Shown: positions 33,692 to 40,794 of the stretch, piece by piece
Position numbering within the stretch: the stretch's first letter is position 1
Layout: each line of letters starts with the position of its first letter
Assembly: GCA_016794615.1 (NCBI GenBank)
Contig: JAEUJO010000005.1
Coordinates: 1-40,794, forward strand
Source: Pseudonocardia sp.
GTDB lineage: Bacteria > Actinomycetota > Actinomycetes > Mycobacteriales > Pseudonocardiaceae
DNA: 40,794 nt
Direction of reading: 5' to 3'
Notes under the pieces: generated by a model
The model's input: the letters and a program-made list of their open reading frames with translations, nothing else
Told to the model about the DNA's origin: nothing
Databases searched by the model: none
Position numbers and translations under genes: made by a program

Positions 33692-35835
33692 CGGAGAAGG
33701 CGGTCCGCTGGGAGCGCGGTGCCGGTGATCTCGACGGGATCGCCGTCGTCGTGCTGGACGACCCCGAACGCAGCGCGAACACGATGAACGAGGCCTACCT
33801 CGCCGGGATGGCGGAGGTCCTCGACGGCCTCGCCGCGGCGAAGGCGGACCTGCGCGGCGTGATCGTCACCTCGGCGAAGAAGACGTTCTTCGCGGGCGGT
33901 GATCTGGAGGCGCTGATCCGGTACGGCCCGGACGACGGCGCCGCGGTGTTCGATCACGTCACCCGGATCAAGGGGCAGTTGCGGCGGCTGGAGACCCTCG
34001 GCCTGCCGGTGGTGGCCGCGGTGACCGGCACGGCACTCGGCGGCGGCCTGGAGATCGCCCTGGCCTGCCACCACCGCATCGGCCTCGACGCGCCGGGCGT
34101 GGTCTACGGGCTGCCCGAGGTGACCCTCGGGTTGCTCCCCGGCGCGGGCGGCGTCACCCGGATCACCCGCATGCTCGGCATCGCCGACGGGTTCATGAAG
34201 GTCCTGGGCCAGGGGCAGCGCCACAAGCCCGCCGCGGCGCTGGAGATCGGGATCGTGGACGAGCTGGCGGCGAGCCGCGACGAGGCGCTGGCCCGCGCCG
34301 CAGCGTGGATCGCGGAACACCCGCGGGGCGGCCAGCCCTGGGAGGCCCCGGGCTACCGGATCCCGGGCGGCACGCCGTCGACGCCGAAGCTCGCCTCGAT
34401 CCTGCCGGCGTTCCCCGCGAACCTGCGCAAGCAGCTCAAGGGCGCCCCGCTGCCCGCGCCGCGCAACATCCTGGCCGCGGCCGTCGAGGGCACCCAGGTC
34501 GACGTGGACACCGCGCTGCGCATCGAGACCCGGTACTTCGTCGACCTGGTCACCGGGCAGGTCGCCAAGAACATGATCAAGGCGTTCTTCTTCGACATGC
34601 AGGCGATCACGAGCGGCGCCTCGCGTCCGGCCGGGTACGCGCGGTGGGCGCCGACGAAGGTCGCCGTCCTCGGCGCCGGGATGATGGGCGCGGGCATCGC
34701 GTACTCGTGCGCGCTGGCGGGCTGGGAGGTCGTGCTCAAGGACGTCTCGTCGGACGTCGCCGCGACGGGTAAGGCGTATTCCGAGCGGCTGGTCGCCAAG
34801 GGCGCGCAGCGCGGGAAGACGACACCGGAGAAGGGCGCGGCCCTGCTCGGCCGGATCACCCCGACCGACGACTACGCCGCCCTCGCCGGTGCGGACCTGG
34901 TGATCGAGGCCGTCGTCGAGTCGCCTGCGGTGAAGCAGGAGGTGTTCGCCGAGGTGGCGAAGGTCGTCGCGCCGGACGCCCTGCTGTGCTCGAACACGTC
35001 GACGCTGCCGATCACGTCGCTCGCCGAGGGGGTCGACCGGCCCGGTGACCTCATCGGCCTGCACTTCTTCTCGCCGGTCGACAGGATGCCGCTCATCGAG
35101 ATCATCCGGGGACGGGACACCTCGGACGCCACGCTGGCCCGCGCGTTCGACGTCGCGGTCGGTCTGCGCAAGACCCCGATCGTCGTCAACGACAGCCGCG
35201 GCTTCTTCACCAGCCGGGTGATCAGCACGTTCCTCAACGAGGGCGTCGCGATGCTCGCCGAGGGCATCGATCCACAGACGATCGAGCAGGCCTGCGCGCA
35301 GGCCGGCTACCCGGCTCCGGTGCTGCAGTTGATGGACGAGCTCACCCTGACGCTGCCGCGCAAGATCCGGGACGAGGCCCGGAACGCGGCCGGCGACGCC
35401 TACGTCCCGCACCCCGCCGAGGCCGTGCTGGACCGGATGGTGGAGGAGTTCGGCCGGACGGGCCGCAGCTCGGCGGCCGGGTTCTACGACTACGAGAACG
35501 GGCGCCGGACGCGCCTGTGGCCCGGGTTGCGCAGCGAGCTCGGGGCGACGAACCACGACGTCGACCTGCACGATCTGGCCGAGCGCATGCTGGTCGTCGA
35601 GGCGGTCGAGACCCAGCGGTGCCTGGACGAGGGCGTGCTCACCAGTGTCGCGGACGCGAACGTCGGCTCGGTGCTCGGCATCGGCTACCCGCCGTGGACC
35701 GGCGGCGTCGTGCAGTACGTCGAGGGCTTCCCGGGCGGCGTCGCCGCGTTCGTGGCTCGGGCGGACGCCCTGGCCGACCGGTACGGCGAACGGTTCCGGG
35801 TTCCCGATTCGCTGCGCGCACGGGTCACGACCTGA
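33688..35835 (+). CDS. fadB: Multifunctional beta-oxidation protein (hydratase / 3-hydroxyacyl-CoA dehydrogenase)
   Basis: A 715-residue alpha subunit of the fatty-acid oxidation complex. Residues 1-200 are an enoyl-CoA hydratase domain with the oxyanion-hole [16 protein letters not shown] and [17 protein letters not shown] segments and [17 protein letters not shown] with its catalytic glutamate. A linker leads to the dehydrogenase at about residue 325, with NAD motif [18 protein letters not shown], then [12 protein letters not shown] and [15 protein letters not shown] carrying the catalytic histidine. The last 130 residues repeat the C-terminal dehydrogenase fold ([22 protein letters not shown]). 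Start ATG 33688 overlaps the fadA stop. Confidence 0.93.
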   Translation: MTEKAVRWERGAGDLDGIAVVVLDDPERSANTMNEAYLAGMAEVLDGLAAAKADLRGVIVTSAKKTFFAGGDLEALIRYGPDDGAAVFDHVTRIKGQLRRLETLGLPVVAAVTGTALGGGLEIALACHHRIGLDAPGVVYGLPEVTLGLLPGAGGVTRITRMLGIADGFMKVLGQGQRHKPAAALEIGIVDELAASRDEALARAAAWIAEHPRGGQPWEAPGYRIPGGTPSTPKLASILPAFPANLRKQLKGAPLPAPRNILAAAVEGTQVDVDTALRIETRYFVDLVTGQVAKNMIKAFFFDMQAITSGASRPAGYARWAPTKVAVLGAGMMGAGIAYSCALAGWEVVLKDVSSDVAATGKAYSERLVAKGAQRGKTTPEKGAALLGRITPTDDYAALAGADLVIEAVVESPAVKQEVFAEVAKVVAPDALLCSNTSTLPITSLAEGVDRPGDLIGLHFFSPVDRMPLIEIIRGRDTSDATLARAFDVAVGLRKTPIVVNDSRGFFTSRVISTFLNEGVAMLAEGIDPQTIEQACAQAGYPAPVLQLMDELTLTLPRKIRDEARNAAGDAYVPHPAEAVLDRMVEEFGRTGRSSAAGFYDYENGRRTRLWPGLRSELGATNHDVDLHDLAERMLVVEAVETQRCLDEGVLTSVADANVGSVLGIGYPPWTGGVVQYVEGFPGGVAAFVARADALADRYGERFRVPDSLRARVTT

Positions 35836-35880
35836 TCCGCCCGAGGCAGGCGGCGTGACCGGGTGCTCACATCGGGGCGG

Positions 35881-36003
35881 TCAGCCCTGCCGGCGCGAGG
35901 CGAGGGCCGTCTTGATGCGCAGGCCGACGCGGTCGCCGAGCAGCACGCCACCGATGCCGGCCAGCGCGGCGGGAACGATCAGGAGCAGGTCGGCGAGTGC
36001 CAC
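35881..36003 (-). CDS. 40-residue predicted membrane peptide
   Basis: A short frame starting at GTG 36003 with a strong ribosome-binding site (AAGGAG, 6 bp spacing). It encodes VALADLLLIVPAALAGIGGV, then LLGDRVGLRIKTALASRRQG: one hydrophobic helix followed by a basic tail, the usual layout of small inner-membrane peptides with a cytoplasmic positive end. It converges on fadB, 45 bp away. I do not recognise a family. The good ribosome-binding site and helix-plus-basic-tail pattern argue that it is a gene; conservation in relatives would decide. Confidence 0.5.
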   Translation of the reverse strand: MALADLLLIVPAALAGIGGVLLGDRVGLRIKTALASRRQG

Positions 36004-36480
36004 GGCGGTCTCCTTCGCGCCCGGTCCGAGGCTCGGGCGGAGTCGAGGAGGCGCCGTCGGGGGTCGGGCGCGCTCCGGCGGTGTTCGTGCGCCGGGTCCG
36101 GCGCAGGTGGTTGACGGTTACTGTGGGACACCGGCCGTGATCGGTCGAGCTGATCGTGTCTGACATCACGTTTGGGCAACGCTGGTATTGCGCACCGGTT
36201 ACGGCCACCCCTGCCGCGGCCACCGGATCACCGCCGGCCGAGTAGCAGCGCCGGGATACCCTCCGCGGCGAGGGCGGACCGGGCCGGCGAGCAGCGCGGT
36301 GCCACCGACGAGCACCGCTGCCTGGAGCGGGTGCAGCACCGCGGATCCGGCCCGTGCGGCCGTGGCCGAGGCACCTGTGGATCAAACGCGGCGTACCCGG
36401 CCTCGGTGACGCCGGTGGGCCCGATCGGTCCCCGCTAGGATCCGGATCCGGAACCGGCCGACGAAGAGCGGGAGGTGCTC
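36004..36480. other. Intergenic region upstream of the GH31 gene and small membrane peptide
   Basis: This 477-bp stretch has no convincing gene. It contains a TAGGAT (36436-36441) as a possible -10 for the glycosidase about 40 bp before its start, overlapping a GGATCCGGATCC self-complementary stretch. No terminator or structured RNA is evident. Confidence 0.4.
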
Positions 36481-38829
36481 GTGCGGGAGCACTTCCGCCC
36501 GACCGGGAATCCGGTCGCGGACCCGGCGAATGTCGTCATGGGCGACGGGTACCGCATCACGCTGCTGACCGAGGGCCTCGTGCGGCTGGAGTGGAGCGCG
36601 TCCGGCGAGTTCGAGGACCGGGCGAGCCAGGCCGTCGTCGACCGCGCCTTCCCGCCCACCGAGTTCCAGCTCGTCGAGACCGACGACCGGCTGACGATCC
36701 ACACTGCGCGCCTGCAGCTGGTCTTCGACAAGCGCCCGTTCAGCACCGAGGGGCTGTCGGTGCAGGCGAAGGGCGGCCTGCACTCCTTCCGCAGCGTGTG
36801 GCGGTTCGGGCTGCCCACCGCCAACCTCGGCGGCACCGCACGCACCCTCGACAACGTCGACGGCGCCGTCCCGCTGGAGCCCGGCATCCTCTCCCGCGAC
36901 GGCGTGACCTGCTACGACGACAGCGCCACGGTGCTGCTCACCGACGACGGCTGGATCGCGCCGCGCCGCCCGGACACGCTCGACCTGTACGTCTTCGCCT
37001 ACGGCCGCGACTACCGCGCCGCGCTGCGCGCGCTCTACCACCTCACCGGCCCGCAGCCGCTGCTGCCGCGCTACGCGCTGGGCAACTGGTGGAGCCGCTA
37101 CCACGCCTACTCCGCCGACGAGTACCTCGGTCTGATGGACCGCTTCGCGGCCGAGGGCATCCCGCTCTCGGTGGCCGTGCTGGACATGGACTGGCACCTC
37201 GTCGACATCGATCCTCGCCACGGCAGCGGCTGGACCGGCTACACCTGGAACCGCGAGCTGTTCCCCGATCCGCCCGCGTTCCTCGCCGCCCTGCACGAGC
37301 GCGGGCTCGCGACGACCCTCAACGTGCACCCGGCCGAGGGCGTGCACGCCCACGAGGAGCGCTACGCGGCGATCGCGCGGCGGATGGGCGTCGATCCGGA
37401 CAGCGAGCTACCGGTCGACTTCGACCCCGCGGATCCGACCTTCCTGGAGGCCTACCTCGAGGAGCTGCACCACCCGCGCGAAGCCGAGGGCGTCGACTTC
37501 TGGTGGCTGGACTGGCAGCAGGGCGGGGTCACCCGCATCCCCGGGCTCGACCCGCTCTGGGTGCTCAATCACTTCCACTATCTGGACTCCGGCCGGAGCG
37601 GGAAGCGGCCGCTGACGTTCTCCCGCTACGCCGGGGTCGGCAGCCACCGGTACCCGATCGGCTTCTCCGGTGACACGGTGATCACCTGGGCGTCGCTGGA
37701 CTTCCAGCCCTACTTCACCGCCACCGCGAGCAACGTCGGCTACGGCTGGTGGAGCCACGACATCGGCGGGCACCTCTTCGGTTACAAGGACGACGAGCTG
37801 ACCGTCCGATGGGTCCAGTTCGGCGTGTTCGCGCCGATCACCCGATTGCACTCCAGCAACGGCCTGTTCAACACCCGCGAGCCGTGGCGCTATGGCGAGC
37901 GGGCACGGCGGATCATGGCCGGCTTCCTTCGGCTGCGCCACCGGCTGGTGCCCTACCTGCACACGATGAACCGGCGCGCGCACGTCGAGGGCGAGCCGCT
38001 CGTGCAGCCGATGTACTACGAGCACCCGGACGACGCCGACGCCTACCAGGTGGGCAACCAGTACCTGTTCGGCGACCGGCTGCTCGTCGCCCCCATCACG
38101 ACGCCCGCGGACCGGGCGACGGGACTGGGTGCGGTGCGGGCGTGGCTCCCGCCAGGTCGGTGGACCGACGTGTTCACCGGCGTGAGCTACCGCGGCGGCA
38201 CGATGATCCTGCTCCACCGCGACCTCGACACGATCCCCGTGCTCGCGCCTGCCGGCGCGATCCTGCCGCTGGCAGCGGGCCAGGGCATCGAGAATCCCGA
38301 CGCCCTCGAGCTGCGGGTGTATGCGGGCGCGGGTGGGGAGTTCACCCTCGCCGAAGATCGGGACGACGGGCGCTGGGCCCGCACCCGGTTCACGTTCGCG
38401 GGCGACGAGCTGCGCATCCATCCCGTCGAGGGCGAGCACGACGTCATTCCCGCGACGCGCCGCTACGACGTCGTGCTCTGCGGGTTCTCCGATGTCCGCG
38501 AGGTCGTGCGGCCCGACGGCACCACGCAACCGACCGCCCCGGGCCCGGTACCCGGCAGCGTGAGCGTCCGCCTGCGGTCGGTCGCGGCGAGAGAGGGCGT
38601 CGTGCTCCGGCTTCTCGGCGACACCGGCCCGGCCGGCAACCGGGACATCCCGGAGCGGTTGTTCTCCCTGCTCGACGGCGCACAGATCGAACTGACGACC
38701 AAGAACCGGGTGCACCGGGCCGTGACGACCCACGAGCCGGACCGTGCCGTCCTCGTGCTCGCGGCGCTGGACCTGCCACAGTCGCTGTTCGCCGCCGTCG
38801 TCGAGCTGCTGCTGGCGGAGTGTGGATGA
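36481..38829 (+). CDS. Glycoside hydrolase family 31 (alpha-glucosidase/xylosidase-type)
   Basis: A 782-residue GH31 enzyme. After an N-terminal beta-sandwich (about residues 1-195), the TIM barrel begins PRYALGNWWSRYHAYSADEYL. The catalytic nucleophile is the aspartate in DFWWLDWQQGG, and the acid/base aspartate is in GFSGDTVITWASLDFQPYF, followed by GYGWWSHDIGGHLFG, which is typical of the family. The C-terminal part (about 600-782) is beta-rich. No signal peptide is seen at VREHFRPTGNPVADPANVV, so it is probably cytoplasmic and acts on imported oligosaccharides. GTG 36481 is preferred because GGGAGG lies 5 bp upstream; GTG 36475 overlaps it. The gene stands alone. Confidence 0.88.
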   Translation: MREHFRPTGNPVADPANVVMGDGYRITLLTEGLVRLEWSASGEFEDRASQAVVDRAFPPTEFQLVETDDRLTIHTARLQLVFDKRPFSTEGLSVQAKGGLHSFRSVWRFGLPTANLGGTARTLDNVDGAVPLEPGILSRDGVTCYDDSATVLLTDDGWIAPRRPDTLDLYVFAYGRDYRAALRALYHLTGPQPLLPRYALGNWWSRYHAYSADEYLGLMDRFAAEGIPLSVAVLDMDWHLVDIDPRHGSGWTGYTWNRELFPDPPAFLAALHERGLATTLNVHPAEGVHAHEERYAAIARRMGVDPDSELPVDFDPADPTFLEAYLEELHHPREAEGVDFWWLDWQQGGVTRIPGLDPLWVLNHFHYLDSGRSGKRPLTFSRYAGVGSHRYPIGFSGDTVITWASLDFQPYFTATASNVGYGWWSHDIGGHLFGYKDDELTVRWVQFGVFAPITRLHSSNGLFNTREPWRYGERARRIMAGFLRLRHRLVPYLHTMNRRAHVEGEPLVQPMYYEHPDDADAYQVGNQYLFGDRLLVAPITTPADRATGLGAVRAWLPPGRWTDVFTGVSYRGGTMILLHRDLDTIPVLAPAGAILPLAAGQGIENPDALELRVYAGAGGEFTLAEDRDDGRWARTRFTFAGDELRIHPVEGEHDVIPATRRYDVVLCGFSDVREVVRPDGTTQPTAPGPVPGSVSVRLRSVAAREGVVLRLLGDTGPAGNRDIPERLFSLLDGAQIELTTKNRVHRAVTTHEPDRAVLVLAALDLPQSLFAAVVELLLAECG

Positions 38830-38919
38830 GGCCGGCGGGCGGGTGCCACGGCACCTCGGTCGACGCGTGACCGCCCGCTACGGGTGATCACGGGCAGCGG
38901 TCCTGGGCCGGTCGGCGTC

Positions 38920-40683
38920 CTACATCCGGTCCGGGGCTGCGATGCCCAACAGGCCGAGCCCCTCGTGCAGGGTCGCCGCAGCGAGCCGGCACAGGGCGAG
39001 CCGGTTGGCGCGCACGTCGTCGGGGGCCTGCAACACCGGGCAGTTCTCGTAGAAGTCGGTGAACGCTTTCGCCGTGTCGAACAGGTAGTTGCACAGCCGG
39101 TGCGGTTCGCTCGCCTGCGTGACGTCGTGCAGGACGTCCCCGAAGTCGTCCAGCGCCAGCACGAGTGCCCGTTCCGCGGGGTGCACCGGCAGCCCCGGAT
39201 CGATCACGCCTGCGGCGGAGCCGGCCTTGCGCAGGATCGACCGGATCCGGGCGTGCGCGTACTGCAGGTAGACGCTGGTGTTGCCGGTGAGCGACACCAT
39301 CCGCGCGATGTCGAAGGTGTAGTCCTTGACGCGCGAGGTCGACAGGTCCGCGTACTTGACCGCCCCGACACCTGCCTGTTCGGCGATGCGGTCCAGCTCG
39401 GCCGGGGGGAGGTCCGGCTCGCGTTCGGCGACGGTGCGCCGGGCCGAGTCGACGGCCTCGTCGATCAGGTGCATCAGCCGCACGGTGCCGCCCGCGCGCG
39501 TCTTGAACGGCCGCCCGTCCGGCCCGAGGACGGTGCCGAACGCGACGTGCACGGCCTCGACACCGTCGGTGAGCCATCCCATCCGCCGCGCCGCCTCGAA
39601 GATCAGGCGGAAGTGCAGCGCCTGCCGGGCGTCGACGACGTAGAGGATCCGGTCCGCCTTGAGGTCGCGGACGCGGTAGCGCAGCGTCGCGAGGTCCGTG
39701 GTGTCGTAGCCGTAGCCGCCGTCGCGCTTCTGCACCATCAGCACGGCGGGCTGGCCGTCGGGGGCCTTGACCTCCTCGGACTCGACGACCACGGCGCCGT
39801 CGCTGTACGTCGCGACCCCCGCGGCGAGCAACTCCTCGACGACCTCGGGCAGCCACTGGTTGTAGAACGACTCACCTGCCGAGTCGTCCGGCCCCAGCAG
39901 CACGCCGAGCCTCCCGTAGATCTCCCGGAACGCGAGCTCGGACTCGTCCACGATCTCGCGCCAGCGCCCCAGGCTCGCCTCGTCGCCTGCCTGCAGGGCG
40001 ACGACCCGGGCCCGGGCCCGGTCGGCGAACGCCTCGTCCGCATCGAACTCCGTGCGCGCCACGCGGTAGAGCCCGTCCAGCGCCGAGACCGTCGACGCGC
40101 CGGGCTCGACGTCGCCGGCGAGAAGATCCGCGTGGCGCCACCGCACGTCGGGGTGTTCGTCGAGGTACTGGATCAGCATCCCGAACTGCGTGCCCCAGTC
40201 GCCCAGGTGGTTCTGCCGGATGACGGTGGCGCCGAGGTGCCCGAGCACGCGCGCGAGCGAATCGCCGATGATCGTCGTGCGCAGGTGCCCGACGTGCATC
40301 TCCTTGGCGATGTTGGGCGCCGAGTAGTCGATGACGACGCGGCCGCCCTGCTCGGGGAGGTCGACACCGAGCCGCTCGCCGGCCAGGCGCAGCCCGAGCT
40401 GGCCCCACACGGCGGCGTCCGTGGTGGTGATGTTGAGGAAGCCGGGACCGGAGACCTCGACGCTCGCGATCGGCCCTTCGGTGCCCTGCAACGCCTCCGC
40501 CAGCTCGTCCGCCAGCTCGGCAGGGCGGGCCTGCACGCGCTTCGCGGCGGCAAGGGCGACGTTGGACTGGAAGTCCGCGCGGTCCGAGCGGCGCACGAGC
40601 GGGTCCGCGCCCGCGAGCTCGGGTCGGACGCGGCCGAGCGCCGCCGTGACGGCCTCCTCGACCTGCCCTGCCAATGAGCTCAT
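38920..40683 (-). CDS. argS: Arginyl-tRNA synthetase
   Basis: A class I synthetase of about 587 residues charging tRNA-Arg. The N-terminal additional domain has FQSNVALAAAKRV; the HIGH motif is HVGH in NIAKEMHVGHLRTTIIGD, and the family-typical NHLGDWGTQFGMLIQYLDE follows. The KMSK-like loop region is RPFKTRAGGTVRL, an arginine-class variant. The C-terminal anticodon-binding domain includes YLQYAHARIRSILRKAG and ends GIAAPDRM. Start: ATG 40683 (MSSLAGQVEEAV) or GTG 40698, the latter with AGGAAGG 8 bp upstream; the difference is five residues. It is convergent with the GH31 gene. Confidence 0.93.
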   Translation of the reverse strand: MSSLAGQVEEAVTAALGRVRPELAGADPLVRRSDRADFQSNVALAAAKRVQARPAELADELAEALQGTEGPIASVEVSGPGFLNITTTDAAVWGQLGLRLAGERLGVDLPEQGGRVVIDYSAPNIAKEMHVGHLRTTIIGDSLARVLGHLGATVIRQNHLGDWGTQFGMLIQYLDEHPDVRWRHADLLAGDVEPGASTVSALDGLYRVARTEFDADEAFADRARARVVALQAGDEASLGRWREIVDESELAFREIYGRLGVLLGPDDSAGESFYNQWLPEVVEELLAAGVATYSDGAVVVESEEVKAPDGQPAVLMVQKRDGGYGYDTTDLATLRYRVRDLKADRILYVVDARQALHFRLIFEAARRMGWLTDGVEAVHVAFGTVLGPDGRPFKTRAGGTVRLMHLIDEAVDSARRTVAEREPDLPPAELDRIAEQAGVGAVKYADLSTSRVKDYTFDIARMVSLTGNTSVYLQYAHARIRSILRKAGSAAGVIDPGLPVHPAERALVLALDDFGDVLHDVTQASEPHRLCNYLFDTAKAFTDFYENCPVLQAPDDVRANRLALCRLAAATLHEGLGLLGIAAPDRM

Positions 40684-40794
40684 CGCCTGCTGTGCCACGT
40701 CGTCGACCCTTCCTTGCCGTTGCCCCCAGTGTCCCAGGCCGCCGGGACCGGTGCGGACGGGCCCGGCGCGAGGCACGGAGATCACTTCGTTCCG

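Noticed and set aside
33622..35571. Long minus-strand frame (649 residues) opposite fadB
   Set aside because: Shadow of a well-defined beta-oxidation gene; composition is low-complexity Arg/Asp/Val.

Overview
The window is GC-rich actinobacterial chromosome. A SepH cell-division gene, a mycothiol-dependent formaldehyde dehydrogenase, two citrate synthase paralogues and frequent GTG/TTG starts all point to the order Pseudonocardiales, most likely Pseudonocardia or a close relative. The genus is an inference from gene content, not a database match.

Layout. Positions 1-13.3 kb are mostly core genes: a partial glutamate-cysteine ligase-type gene, a SpoU rRNA methyltransferase, a DUF2537 membrane protein, sepH, serC joined in frame to a GlxA/AraC-type regulator, an MFS transporter, citA, pdxH, a second MFS transporter and gltA2. 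At 13.4-14.1 kb a small sunset-domain protein converges on a regulator gene, and a 50-bp sequence repeated three times lies across both 3' ends.

The accessory centre is 14.0-28.8 kb, a gaseous-alkane (propane-type) soluble diiron monooxygenase locus. A MimR/AcoR-like activator is divergent from prmA (hydroxylase large subunit), prmB (reductase), prmC (small subunit), prmD (coupling protein) and a dedicated groEL. The usual partner genes (alcohol dehydrogenase, amidohydrolase, DUF59/MIP18-type protein) form a separate minus-strand operon at 25.9-28.7 kb. Between the two arms lie an AbiEi-like gene flanked by 57-bp palindromic repeats and an mntH-dtxR metal-uptake operon. The same 15-bp palindrome, GTCTCA-N3-TGAGAC, occurs perfectly upstream of the prmA/regulator pair and of the dehydrogenase operon, and imperfectly upstream of dtxR-mntH. 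This suggests one regulon coordinating hydroxylase synthesis, folding, product oxidation and possibly iron/manganese supply.

From 28.8 kb onward come a tandem GGCT-fold protein, a vapBC toxin-antitoxin pair, a metallo-beta-lactamase-fold hydrolase with the mycothiol-dependent formaldehyde dehydrogenase, the fadA-fadB beta-oxidation pair, a 40-residue membrane peptide, a GH31 glycosidase and argS. I saw no rRNA, tRNA, CRISPR array or transposase. Start codons were chosen by reading ribosome-binding sites by eye, and homology calls rest on motif recognition without searches.
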